Assembly: GCA_954871525.1 (NCBI GenBank)
Contig: OX940867.1
Coordinates: forward strand, 13,865,343-13,929,342
Direction of reading: 5' to 3'
Length of the DNA: 64,000 nucleotides
From: Parietaria judaica
Taxonomy: Eukaryota > Streptophyta > Magnoliopsida > Rosales > Urticaceae
Shown here: in pieces, positions 34,561 through 46,683 of the stretch
Layout of the letters: the number at the start of each line of letters is the position of its first letter
How positions within the stretch are numbered: the stretch's first letter is position 1
Translations under genes and position numbers: made by a program
The notes under the pieces: model-generated
Seen by the model: only the letters and a program-made list of their open reading frames with translations
Told to the model about the DNA's origin: nothing
Databases searched by the model: none

Positions 34561-35209
34561 GGATTATAATTCTTTGAGAATAAAATCATTGTCTTATTTT
34601 AATATTTCATAAATAATTATTAATGGGCATAAAATATGTGAATGATAATTCTTAGAGAATAAGTATCATTAACATGAAATTCTAAATATTCATCATAGAT
34701 ATAATTTGTTATAACCTATTTTCATAACTCTTAAACATAGTGTCTATGTTTGGATCATTATTAATATATCGGTATAGGATAGATATAAATAATGAGGAGT
34801 AAATGTAAAGTATTTATTATTAGTCGGAAAAATTTCAACCGTACAATCTTGTCTAAAGAAGAGGAAATCAAAAGTGGGGCCCGTTCACCATCGACTTCTG
34901 GGTGACCGGTTAGGACCGCTCCCATCTACCTAGAGAGCGTACAGATTGATCTATCACTACCGACAAAATAATAAATATAAACCTTAGGCTTATTTAAAAT
35001 TACGATAAGTAATCAATAATGCCATGATATAAACTTTTAATGTGTCATTAATAGATAGTTTGTAGTAAGTTTTTATAACTTAGTAATTAAAAACGTTATT
35101 TTTTAGAACAATAGCAAGTATAGAATAAATTAAAGGTCTCCATTATTACTGTCACAACGTCTTCTGACCACACCACCTCGAGTCACCCTAGTGTGTCCAT
35201 TCGCCAAGG

Positions 35210-37813
35210 TGTAGGGGAAAATGATTACCGTCCCCTCCGTCATATCTCGGGATGGGCCCTCGATCCATCGGGATAACCTTGAAAAATTTATTTTACACGG
35301 AAAGGCCCATTTTACACTTTTCGGAGTTACATCCTTTTTATAGAACTGAGCACCAAGATAACGGAGATCCGATCGGTTAAGTAATTACTTATTTATTCAA
35401 ACGCGTAATTATTAATTCTAGTCAAAGAAATAAATAAGCAATAAAATGGTTTTGCATTTATTTACCCAATGCATAAGGCCGTACCTATTTCTCACGATGA
35501 GTTCCACTGCGCTTTCTGAATTTGGGCAGAGCTTCCGCCGGCTTTTGAAAATGCGTCTAGGGAGGTTGAGCAGAGCTTCCGCACAACTTCTAAAACGCCA
35601 AGGAAACTCCCAAAGCCTTCCGGGATATTCTCTAGAACTTCCTCGTACACAAAGTGTGGGCTTCGTTGATGGAACTTCGTTGCTTCTAGCCTAGCCGATT
35701 TCTAGAGAGAGAGCGAGAATTCGAGAGCTTCTGAGAGAAAGAGAGCTCGACTTTTGCTTGTGAGAGTTGTCTAGAAATGTGATGCATAAGCCTTGTATTT
35801 ATAGTAAAAGGCATGCACACATAACTTCCAAAAATAGATAAATCAATCAACCTTAATTAGTGTCAATTACAAATCAATCAAAAAACAATTCCAACCTTCC
35901 CATTTAGTATAGGAATCGAAAATGTGATGATTAAAGTACCAAAAGATTTAATTTCATATGATTTAAATATGTATCATGAAAATCAAATACCTACCATATT
36001 AGGTAAAAATTGATTTCATCATATTTTAAACAAGGGAATACATTTTCTTTAATTAAAATAAATACCAAAAAATCCAATCCCATTCCATGAATAGGTATAT
36101 GCGATTTCTAACATTATTTTTAATCAAAAATTAATTCCAATTAAATCAAATTAGGTTACACATGATTTATCAATCTTTTCCTTATTTGTAAATAACCTAT
36201 CAATTAAATAATGTCATGAATCAATCAATATTAATTCTCATGCATTATAAATCTTTATTTAAAACTTGCAAATCAAGTTCTTATGATTCATCCATAATTA
36301 ATATTCATGATATGATTCTTATTTATTTAATTTAGATTAATACCATATTTGTATATAATTAATTAGTATCACAAATTATCATAACACATAAATTTCGATT
36401 TTTACTCATGCTCAAAATCGCCAACTCAAGCTTGCTAACATAATTAATCTTTTATTAAAATATGATAAGGAAAATACGTAGTGGGCTTATCCACCAACGC
36501 TTGGTCGAAATTCCTCTCTAACAATTAGCTAAGATTAAACCCAATGGACCTAGCCCATTAATTTTATCTTTAAGTAATTCTCATGAATTAACATAACCTG
36601 TTGTTATGATATATAATTCATATCTTTTTCTCCGCAGTTATTACACATAGAATCATAGAAGAAAAAACTCTTAGAATTAAATTTACTACAACATTGATGT
36701 TGACAATTTATTCCAGTTTTGACTTTTTCTGATCAGCTATTTCTTGGGCAAAACTTTAGGTACTTTTGCCGCAACTTTTTGAAACTTTCCAAAACTTGAC
36801 ACAAGCTTCAGTTTCAATTGTTCTATCATAAATTAGAATAACAAATATCCTAATTGTACGATTAGTCCTTTACAGAGCTATCCTGAGGACCATGGACCCA
36901 CATCACTTAAGCTCCAACGGATTAATCCGTTAACTCCAGTGTTACTCCACTAAAAACCCGAAGCTGTAGTCTTTAGTGATGCGAATAATATATTCTTTTT
37001 ATCTTAAGGTGTCCAGTGATATAATCATATTCCAGTGATTAATCTTTCACTTGATGATTCACACTTGAGCAGGCGTTTTAACGTTTGCTTTTCTTCCTGA
37101 ATTTCATCGGTGGTATTGTAGACGACTCACTTACAATTTTGAGTGGTAAGCTGCGCATGAGTCCCATACTACTTCTCACGACTGACAATTCCGGGAATCA
37201 TCTTGACTTAGTAAAAAGCTATATGATATCCATATTTGTGATCGAGCTACCCTTCCCTGTCGACTATCATGTTCCCAATATAGCGGCTTTGGGAACAGCG
37301 TTATGTTGTGTTCTTTAACTAGCAAATCAAAGAACAATCAAGCTAACAGTCAGGGTTCAAGATGACTTCAGGATATAGATTAATTATCATTTGATCATCT
37401 TTTACGACTTAGTTCAAAGTTGCCAGTGACGGTCTTAGTTGAGCAACTTTCAGAACTTAGTAAAGTCATATCCAGTACAAAGACACTTCGTACTTAATGC
37501 ACTTAATGGGTATGACACACATATCTATCCAGAATAGGATTTTCTCCATTTAGTCGCATTAATGACTTTATCAATTAAGAGTCACGGATACATTTAAGTT
37601 CATTTATTGCATCTATCAATTCTTCCTCACATTGACTCTGGTGTGATGGATAGATTACAATTGCATTCCATTATAAACTATGGATAAACATTCGATTATA
37701 CATAAAGAACTATAAAAAATATTATCATAATAAATGCCTTCTTTATTAAGAGTGATGTCATAAACTTTTACAATGGGTAAATAAAACATTGTTTAAGGGC
37801 AATATGCCTAACA
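35210..37813 (-). mobile_element. Inverted solo LTR (2604 bp) nested in the copia leader
   Basis: On the plus strand it runs TGTAGGGG...GCCTAACA with CAAGG duplications at 35205-35209 and 37814-37818. The minus strand starts TGTTAGGCATATTGCCCTTAA and is related along its length to LTRs A and B: the GTACGGCCTTATGCATTGGG word, the (GA)n zone near 35720 and the GAACAATC/AAGCACCGT-type U3. It removes nothing from the leader; joining the flanks restores the sequence seen at 46180-46205. It is a solo LTR of a sister family. Confidence 0.85.
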
Positions 37814-38312
37814 CAAGGAAGGTGTGCTTGTGGAAGGTTTGACACCGTGATAGTTCAAAAAGAATGTGGGGACGGAAGAATCTTGGAAATGGACCGCGAG
37901 TCACCCTAGAGTGACCATTCCCTAAGGACGACGTTTCCAAGAGGACCCCGAGAACCAAAAATAATGGGTTAAGCTTGCACGGAAGTTGGTGCTTCCCGAC
38001 CGTCTATGATGATAGTTAATAATAATAGGGAACTTTGGTAGTTCTTGTTATGCATATTAATTAAGTTTATGACTAAAACTTAGTCTAACCAAACTACACA
38101 GTTGATACCGCGAGTCACCTTAGAGTGACCATGCCATTAAAGACGGCAACGACGTGTATAGTCAGTTAAATTATCACGAAATAGTTAAAGGGTTTAATTA
38201 ACGTTTTCCCATAACATGTTTGCATCATGTAACTATTTCAAACCAATTTTTTTTTCTAAAACACTCTACCTATAATAATGTTTAATAAGTTTCTTTTTCA
38301 ATGTCAGTTAAA

Positions 38313-39131
38313 ATGTCTTTCGACAAACTAGAAATGGAAATCTCTGCTTCTACGCGGAAGTCTCAAAACCAAAGCAATCTGGTAAAAGTCACAGAACTCC
38401 TAAGCAAACTGGCCATGAGTGAATCTTTGAAGAAACTCGGAATGGCAGACCAGAATGCATTAAGCTCAATAAACAGGAGGAAGAGAATTAATGGAAACTA
38501 GGAAGAAACCTTTCTGAATGGGAGTACAAACAATGCTGATCGTTCATCATTGGAATCATGTTTCGTTGATAACTCATCCTTCAACTGGATCTTGGATTCA
38601 GGAGCAAACGATCATGCATGTAATTCTCTTCAGTCTCTTGACTCAATAGAAGAAATAAATGAAGGTCCAACTTTAAAGGTAGGGAACGGAGAGTTCTTAC
38701 AAGCTAAGGCTGTGGGAAATTTGCGACTAACATTTGGGAATAAATTTTTATTTGTTCATAATGTATACTATTATCCAAATGTCTGCAAGAATATACTTTC
38801 GGCTTTTCTGTTGTACAAACAAGGTTACACCTTAAATCTTCGTGGGTTCCATTGGGTCATCACAAAAGATGGTGTATATATTTGTACTGCTAAACCAGAA
38901 AATGGATTGTATATTCTGAGACCAGATTATGGGAGTTGTATGAATGCTGAAATGTTCAAATTAGGAATGCCAAGGTCAATTAAGAAACCCAAAATTGACA
39001 ATGATGTTCAACTCTATATGTGGCATTTAATATTGGGTCATATTAATCTAGACATGATAAATAGGCTAGTTAAGGAGGGACCATTAAAGAACTTACAATC
39101 GGTTCATTGCCTGTTTGTGAATGCTGCATAG
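38313..39131 (+). pseudogene. pol: Copia-2 residual gag and protease
   Basis: After the start (MSFDKLEMEISAS) only about 90 codons with a stop at 38499 precede the protease, so the capsid part of gag is missing. The protease reads FNWILDSGANDHACNSLQS with the DSGA active site, followed by the GAG-pre-integrase zone GVYICTAKPENGLYILR and YMWHLILGHINLDMINRL, giving the zinc-binding His residues. The frame stays open to 39131. Confidence 0.82.
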
Positions 39132-40182
39132 AGGCTAAAATGACCAAAAGACCTTTTTTCTGCAAAAAGTCAGAGAGCCACTAAACCATTAGAACTCATC
39201 CATACAGATGTATGTGGTCCCATGAACATACAGGCGAGAGGACGAATGGAATATCTCATCACTTTCATTGACGACTATTCAAGGTATAGTTATGTTTACC
39301 TCATGCCTAAGAAATCTGAAACTTTGGGTAAGTTCAGAGAATTTCTAGCATAGGCTGAAAATCAACTTGGACTATCATTGAAATCTCTTCGATCAGATTG
39401 AGGAGGAGAATACTTTCGTCATGAGTTCGGTGATCTTCTTATTGAAAAAGGTATTGTATCTCAATTGACGGCTCCTGGCACACCAAAACAAAATGGTGTT
39501 GCAAAAAGGAGGAACATGACCTTACAAGATATGGTAAGGTCAATGCTAAGCTATTCATCACTGCCCAACTCATTCTAGGTATATGCTTATTTGACGGCAA
39601 CAAACATTCTAAATGTTGTGCCATCAAAGTCTGTTTCAAAAAACGCCTCATGAATTATGGAATGGCAGAATACCAAATTACAGAATTTACGGTTGTCCAG
39701 CACATGTAAGGACAGGAAACAATAATAAATTGGAATCACGAGCGGAAGTATGTCTGTTTGTGGGATATTCCAAAGAGACAAAAGGAGGTCTGTTTTATAG
39801 CCCAGAAAACAAGAAACTGTTTGTCTCAACAAATGCTACTTTTCTGGAAGAAGACTATATGACAAACTTCAAGCCTCGAAGCAAAGTTATACTCGAGGAG
39901 TTGTCAAGTGAAAAAGTCACAGCACTGCAACCAATGCCTGTTGTCGAGAAGAATGCAGAAACTACAAACCCAAATCAGAACCAAGGGGTACTCAAACGTA
40001 GTAGGAGGTTCAAAAGATCAGTTGAACGCTACGAGCACACCCAGTTAGAATTTCACCTAGCTGTTACAAACACTAGCGTTGAAGATCCCATAGCCTACAA
40101 GCAAGCTATGGTTGACCTTGATAAGGGAAAATGGCAGGAAGCCATGAACCAAGAAATAGAATCAATGGATTCTAACGAAGTC
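39132..40182 (+). pseudogene. pol: Copia-2 integrase
   Basis: Reads ELIHTDVCGPMNIQARG, TFIDDYSRYSYVYLM, SLRSD followed by a stop and GGEYF, and TPKQNGVAKRRN. The catalytic Glu of the family QNGV.ERRN is Lys here, so the DDE triad is incomplete. Stops lie at about 39352, 39400 and 39578. The C-terminal part is open: LWNGRIPNYRIYGCPAHV and LFVGYSKETKGG (39613-40182). Confidence 0.84.
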
Positions 40183-41512
40183 TAGGAACTTATAGACTTA
40201 CCGGATGGCTTCAAAACCATTAGCTGTAAGTGGGTATACAAGAGAAAAAGAGGGGAGGACGGGAAGGTTGAAACCTTCAAGGCTAGACTAGTGGCAAAGG
40301 GTTTTTTCCAGAAAGAATGTATTGATTTCGATGAGACCTTCGCTCCAGTCGCTAAGTATAAGTCCATCCGGATTCTCATGGCCATAGCCTGTAGTCTCAA
40401 TTATGAGATTTGGCAGATGGACGTCAAAATTGCCTTCCTGAACGGGTATATTGACGAAAACATCTATATGGAATAACCAGAAGGGTTCGTGCAAGAGGGT
40501 CAAGAATGGAAGGTTTGCAGATTACTCAAATCCATTTATGGATTGAAGCAAGCTTCCAGATCCTGGAATCTAAGGTTTGATGAGACCATCAAGACCTATG
40601 GATTCATACTATAAATTACTTAGGCCTGCATTTATAAACTCAATGATGATACCGTGGAAATATTTCTTGTACTATACGTTGGCGATATTCTTCTCGGAAA
40701 CAGCGTGAAGAAGTTATCGGGCGTGAAAGCGTGGCTATCTACGCAATTCCAAATGAAGGACATGGAAGAAGCCAGTTATGTTCTTGGGATCCGTATTTTT
40801 AGGGATCGCAACAACAGGCTTCTAGCTTTATCACAAGCAGCCTACATTGATAAGGTGCTTGACCGTTTTGCAATGGCAAACTCCAAGGAAGGTAATTTAC
40901 CAACCAGACATTGAGTGTTCCTTAACAGGAAGCAATGCCTTAGACTGTAGTGAAGAACATTCTCGAGTACCTTCAGAGAACGAGAGACTATATGTTGGTG
41001 TTTTCAGGATCAGAACTGAGTCCACTAGGCTACACTGACTCAGACTTTATATCTGATAGAGACGCGAGAAAGTCAACGTCGGGAGCAGTGTTTACCCTTG
41101 CTGGTGGAGCGATATTCTGGAGAAGCGTAAAGCAATCTTGTATCGCAAATTCCACAATGGAAGCTGAATACGTGGCAGCCTGTGAGGCAGCAAAAGAATC
41201 AGTTTGGCTCAAGAATTTCTATATAGCGCTGGGAGTAGTTCCAGATATAGATGGGCCACAAACGCTATATAGTGACAATAGTGGTGCGGTGGAAAATTAT
41301 AAAGAGCCTAGAGACCATAATAAGGCGAAACATATAGAACGTAAATACCATCTCATTAGAGAGATAATCGTCGTGGCGACGTAAGGGTCGTGAAAATAGC
41401 TTCAGAAGACAATATGGCTGATCCATTTACCAAGACGTTGCTAGAGAAAATATTTAGGAGGCATATGGGGAATATGGGTCTGAAAGACATGGGTCATCTT
41501 CTTTAACTACAA
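40183..41512 (+). pseudogene. pol: Copia-2 reverse transcriptase and RNase H
   Basis: Reads CKWVYKRKRGEDGKVE, DETFAPVAKYKSIRI, WQMDVKIAFLNGYIDE, KSIYGLKQASRSWN and LYVGDILLGNSVKKL. The catalytic box is YVGD: the first Asp is Gly. Stops occur at 40183 (TAG replacing a Trp codon), 40476, 40612 and 40914. About 155 bp present in Copia-3 is deleted after 40940. RNase H follows with YTDSDFISDRDARKSTSG, NSTMEAEYVAACEAAKES and DHNKAKHIERKYHLIREI, a frameshift at about 41370, and DPFTKTLLEKI before the end near 41505. Confidence 0.88.
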
Positions 41513-41521
41513 GTGGAAGAT
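41510..41521 (+). promoter_or_regulatory. Polypurine tract before LTR B
   Basis: ACAAGTGGAAGAT directly precedes TGTTGGACA. The same place before LTR C reads ACAAGTGGGAGAT. Confidence 0.75.
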
Positions 41522-44275
41522 TGTTGGACATGTGTCCTTAAACAATCTATTTTTATCCATTTGTAAAAGATTATGACAAGTCGTTGAATAAAAGATGGTG
41601 CTTATTATGTTAATCTTATTATAATTTCTGGTAGAGTAAAATAGAATGTTTGTTCCTTATTTCATAAAGTATGCAATTATGTTATTATTATCACAACTGA
41701 GTCAATGTGAGGAAGAATTAATAATCATAATAAATGAACTTAAAATGTCCGTGACCTGATTAACTGGGTGGCAGCCTATTAATCGTATAAGGTCATTAAT
41801 ATGACTAAGTGATATAATCTTATTCTGGATTAAGTATGTGTCACACTCAGTAGAAGTGCATTAAGTATGAAGTGTCATAATACTGGAGTGGACCTGACTT
41901 AAACTCCGGAAGTTATTATATACGACCGTCACTGATAACATGGAGTTGAGTCACTAGTAGATCATCAATTGGATATTCGATCTAAGTCCGGAGTGATCTT
42001 GAGTCCGAGCTGTTGGCTTAATTGTTCTTTGATTTAACCGTTAAAGAGCACAATATTACCGTTGTTCCCAACACTATTATTTTGGGAACATGATAGTCAG
42101 CAGTAAGGGTAGCTTGGTCATAGACATGGGCATCACACAGCTCTCTTCAAAGTCAAGATTATTCCATTGGTTATCGGTGGTGAGAAGTGAGAGGTACCCG
42201 TGCGCAACTTATGAATCGAAACCATAAGTGGGTTACTCATGATATTACTAACTGAATCAAGGAGGAAAATGCAATGAGAGGCAAAACGGTAAAAACCGTC
42301 TGCTCATATGTGGATCATCAAGTGAAAGATCAATAACCCGAATTTGATTGTATCAATGGAAACCCTCCAGTAATAAAGGGAATAATATATATTGTATCAC
42401 TAAAGAGTGCAGCCTCGGGTTTATAGTGGATTTACATTGAGGGTTGACGAACATCCTAGCAGTTCGTTGGAGCTTAAGTGATACGGGTCCATAGTCCCCA
42501 GGATAGCTTCGTAACGGATGATACGTACGTGATAGAAACATTTTGAGATGTTTAATCATTTGGCGAGATTTATAAAACTAAAGTTTGTGATAGACATCAG
42601 ATAGTTTTATCAGTAGCGTGGCAAAAGTACCATATCCTGATAACCAAAATTAACTGATAAAAGAAAGTTGAATTTGGATTTTCTGTCAACATTAAAGCTG
42701 TTGGAAATTAAATTCTAAGAAACTTTGCTTTCGGAACCGAGTCGTTTCGACGTACGCTTTTTGATTTAGAGAATTTCTAAATTTATGATCGTTTCGGTAA
42801 AATATGAAATCAAATCACATGTCACGAATTTAAATGATGGTGTGGCACCATGACATTTGAATGTGTGATTTTGAGATCGTTAGATATTAATATAATTTAA
42901 TTATTTGGATTTAATTATTAATATCTTATTAATAATTAATGGATTTATATTAATAAATAAAATAATATATTTATACATATAATTACATGTGTAAATCGAT
43001 GCAGCCCATGGAATGTGCAACTGTATTCCATTCGAATGATCTTTTCATAATTGCGGCATAAGTATCAAATGTTTTGATATCTCTTAAATACCTTAAAATC
43101 AATTTAATCCATTGGATCGGTTAGGATTTAATATCAACCGTTGGATTAAGATAATTGATTTTAACCTCATCCCTAATTAGCAATTAATAGCTTGGTGACC
43201 AAGCTTAGGGTTTTCGAATTTGGCCTAATGAATTGTATCTGTTGGATCGGTTTAAGATTTAATTTTTACCGTCGGATTGGAAATTAATTAATTATATATA
43301 TAATATATAATTGTCGAAATAATGATATGGATAAAATCGAATTAGGGCTTTTACCAATTCTTAGGGTATTTAATTTTATCCTGAATCAATTTGGTCCATT
43401 AGATCGGATTAAGATTTATCTCAACCGTTGGATCTACATAATTAGTTTTCGAATTTTTATTATATATATATTTTGAATTTAAGATAAGAGGATAAGATTG
43501 GATTTTTATTTTACCAAGTCTTTCTTATTTAATTAAATCCCTAATTAATTATATCTCTTGGATTTAGATATGATTAAATCTAGATATGATTTATATTTAA
43601 TTAATAAATTCGATTTTTAAGGGAGATAATTTCTCCAATTCGGTTACAGTCTGAGCCTATAAATTGGGAGATCATTCTACACATTTTTTACACCTTCCCT
43701 AGAGCAAAAAAAAAAATTGATCTCTCTCTATCTCTCTCCCTTAGAGTCAGCAAATTTTTTACTACTGATCTCCCTTTCTGGTTCGTCTTAAGAGACTTAG
43801 TTCTCCGGAAGCTTAAGAAGAACCATCAGTTAAAGTTTGCGACAGAGTCCTGCCGGCGAAGCCCACGCTTCGATACGAGGGATCCAGGAGAATATCCCAG
43901 AAGATCACGGATGTTTCCCTCACCACCGGCGGACCCCTGCCAAGTTCAGAACGCGCAACCGGAAGTCAACAACTGAGGTACGACCTTATGCATTGGGTTA
44001 ATAAATGCGACCATTTACTTCTTTATATTTATTTCTTATAGACTAGATTATTAATAACGATTTATAAATATTAAATTACCTAATATTTATCAGATCTTGT
44101 TATAAGGTTATTATCCGATGTTCGGACCGTTGGTCGGTTAACATGCTGTCCGCTTAAAATTTTTTTTTTTTAATGTTACTTGGACGGTTCAACGGCATAT
44201 TTCGCGATAATATTTATGTGATCCGAGACCAGAGCCCCAAAAATTGGTATCAGAGCAGATCCAATTTCCAACAAG

Positions 44276-44277
<2 letters not shown>

Positions 44278-44326
<49 letters not shown>

Positions 44327-44396
44327 AGCACCACCGCTAGCAAAATAAAAATAAAACAGTAAAAGCAAATGAATATATATATATATATATATATAT
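44278..44396. repeat. Two (TA)n microsatellites
   Basis: TA runs at 44278-44325 and 44371-44396 are separated by about 45 bp of unique sequence, inside the inserted segment. Confidence 0.9.
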
Positions 44397-44470
44397 TCAT
44401 AATTTAAAACATGATTACAAAATTACAGGACACGACTCGACCGGGCGTGGTGCTCTGCTGAGTAAGATCC

Positions 44471-44536
44471 TAATAACAAACCGAGTAGCAGGCTCGGGCG
44501 CTCGGAAGGCCCTGGCTGCTACTCAGTTTGTTATTA
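44471..44536. repeat. Near-perfect hairpin (21-bp arms)
   Basis: Arm TAATAACAAACCGAGTAGCA+G (44471-44491) pairs with 44516-44536 at 20 of 21 positions around a 24-base GC-rich loop. Confidence 0.88.
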
Positions 44537-44791
44537 AACATCACAATTTGCGAGACACACGCAATGCTGGCAGACTGGCGCTGTACTTCGAGAAGTCGAT
44601 GGCATCCACAATGTCGTCATCAAAAACCTAGACGCGAACCGACACTTCCGGCTCCGAGGCTGAGGTGGACAGGGCAGCGACATTGGAACCATACTCACCA
44701 TGCGATGAGGAGGGATCGAGAGGAGCCTCGCTTGTGCACAGAGCCGCCAGCCGACAGTCGTCGACGCTCGGAGCAGATCCAATTTCCAACA

Positions 44792-46683
44792 ATTGGTATC
44801 AGAGTCATAGTTCAAGGATAAATAATTACGTAATTTAATTTAACAGTTTTAAAGAACGAATTATTTGATGAATAAATTATTTTTAAAATTGAAATTGGAT
44901 TTCAAGATATTTTAAATATTAATTTAAAATTGGGTAATTCCCCGACCTGAATAAATTCGGATCGGGTAAAAGGTCGGGCTGCACGGGGCAATCCAACCCG
45001 TGGTGGGTACGAACAGGGGCTTTCGAAACAGCCCTAGGGAATTCGGCCAGCAGGCCCACGGGCATGCCCAGGTCCAGCCCTTCGGGCAGCCGAGAGGCGC
45101 AGCGACTGGGCCTTGTGCGCGGGCTATAGGCCTCTCTGCCTGGCAGCGTAATGGGCCTTAATGCAGCGCCTCAGTCCAGCCCTTCGCGTGGGCTGGGCAT
45201 ACCCAATCCGCGGGCACCTGGGCCCGGGTTTAAGCATGGAAGGCCGACGTGCAAATTTTTAAAATATGGGCCGAATTTTTAACCAACCCAAAATACCGTG
45301 TATTAATTTATATATTAATTATTATTTAATGAAATTTATAATTATGAATTAGATTAATTATGTTCAAATAATTAATTGAATATGGATGTTATTTTTGGAT
45401 AAATAACATTGTCTTATTTTAATTCATAAAATTAATTATGGATGTTATTTCATGATAAATAACATTGTCTTATTTTAATTCAGAAAATTAAATATGGATG
45501 TTATTTCATGATAAATAACATTGACTTATTTAAAATTAAAATATGGATGATAATTCTTTAATAATGATATCATTGTCTTATTTTAATATTTCATAAATAA
45601 TTATTAATAGGCATAAAATATGTGAATGATAATTCTTAGAGAATAAGTATCATTAGCATAAAATTATAAATATTCATCACAGATATAATTTGTTATAACC
45701 TATTTTCATAACCCTTAAACATAGTGTCTATGTTTAGATCATTATTAATATGTCAGTTTAGGATAGATATATATATAATGAAGAGTAAATGTAAAATATT
45801 TATTATTAGTCGGAAAAATTTCAATCGTACAATCTTGTCTAAGGGAAAGGGAATCAAAAGTGGAGCCGGTTCACCATCCACTTCTGGGTGACCGGTTGGA
45901 ACCCCTCCCATCTACCTGGAGACTGTACGGGTTGATCTATCACTACCGAGAAAATAATAACTAATTAGGCTTACTTAAAATTACGATAAGTAATTAATAA
46001 TTCCTTGATATAAACTTTTAATGTGTTATTAATAGATAGTTTATAATAAGTTTTTATACTTTGTAATTAAAAATGTTATTTTCTAAAAACAATAGCAACT
46101 ATAGAATAAAACAAAGGTCTCTATTATTACTGTCACAAGGTCTGCTGACCACACCGCCTCGAGTCACCCTAGTGTGTCCATTCCCCAAAGAAGGTGTGCT
46201 TGTGGAAGGTTTGACACCGTGATAGTTCCAAAAGAATATAGGGACGGAGGAATCTTGGAAATGGACCGCGAGTCACCCTAGAGTGACCATTCCCTAAGGA
46301 CGACGTTTCCAAGAGGATCCCGAGAACCAAAATTAATGGGTTAAGCTTGCACGAAAGTTCGTGCTTCCCGACCGTCTATGGTGATAGTTAATAATCACAG
46401 GGAACTTTGGTAGTTCTTGTTATGAATATTAATTAAGTTTATGACTAAAACTTAGTTTAACCAAACTACACGGTTGATACCACGAGTCACCTTAGAGTGA
46501 CCATGCCACTAAGGAAGGCAACGACGTGTACAGTCGGTTAAATTATCACGAAATAGTTAAAGGGTTTAATTATCGTTTTCTCAGAACATGTTTGCATCAT
46601 GAAACTATTTTAAACAAAATATTTTCCTAAAACATTCTACCTATAATAAAGTTTAATAAGTTTTTTTTTCAATTTCAGTTAAA
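44792..46683 (+). other. 5' leader of the second copia internal region
   Basis: Collinear with 33763-35209 plus 37814-38312: primer-binding site, GC-rich variable block (44945-45290), three 56-bp hairpin repeats (45381-45545) and three copies of the GAGTCACC..GTGACC motif. It ends at the acceptor-like site before ATG 46684. Confidence 0.75.
45381..45545 (+). repeat. Three 56-bp leader hairpin repeats
   Basis: TATGGATGTTATTT recurs at 45381, 45437 and 45493; the hairpin arms ATGTTATTT and AAATAACAT are kept as in the first leader, although the loop sequence differs (TTTGGAT-like or CATGAT). Confidence 0.85.

Larger units (their letters stand above)
33763..35209 (+). other. 5' leader of the first copia internal region
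   Basis: Noncoding leader with a GC-rich, fast-changing block (33905-34250) followed by hairpin repeats. It continues after the inverted solo LTR at 37814-38312. The equivalent leader of the second internal region is 44792-46683. The longest frames in the GC-rich block match nothing. Confidence 0.7.
33463..38307 (+). other. Putative leader intron of the first copia internal region
   Basis: A donor-like AG|GTATGG lies in LTR A (GT at 33463) and a strong pyrimidine-rich acceptor ending TCAATGTCAG at 38307 lies 5 bases before ATG 38313. The second internal region has equivalents: AG|GTACGA in LTR B (GT at 43978) and TTTCAATTTCAG ending at 46678, 5 bases before ATG 46684. Splicing would join the LTR leader to the coding start. 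Inferred from conserved sites only. Confidence 0.4.
44275..44770 (-). mobile_element. Inserted segment between 22-bp direct repeats in LTR B
   Basis: GAGCAGATCCAATTTCCAAC and two more bases occur at 44253-44274 and 44771-44792. Between them lie two (TA)n tracts, a hairpin and a coding-like minus-strand frame reading SVDDCRLAALCTSEAP and FDDDIVDAIDFSKYSASLPA with one stop in between, ending TGA near 44550. Read on the minus strand it resembles the 3' end of a transcript with an AT tail, so a retroposed gene fragment or LINE-mediated insertion is plausible. The protein is not recognised. Confidence 0.5.
41522..44791 (+). repeat. Copia LTR B, shared by two internal regions
   Basis: Starts TGTTGGACATGTGTCC after a polypurine tract and ends CCAACA before a primer-binding site (44794-44810). 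It therefore serves as 3' LTR of Copia-2 and 5' LTR of Copia-3. TATA box near 43658. It contains a 518-bp insertion near its end (44275-44792). Without it the LTR is about 2750 bp. The LTR end itself contains a second primer-site-like word (TTGGTATCAGAGCAG at 44244-44258). Confidence 0.88.

Noticed and set aside
44471..44536. Hairpin considered as a microRNA precursor
   Set aside because: Nearly perfect short arms with a GC-rich loop, no evidence of transcription and location within an inserted repeat; not enough for a miRNA call.
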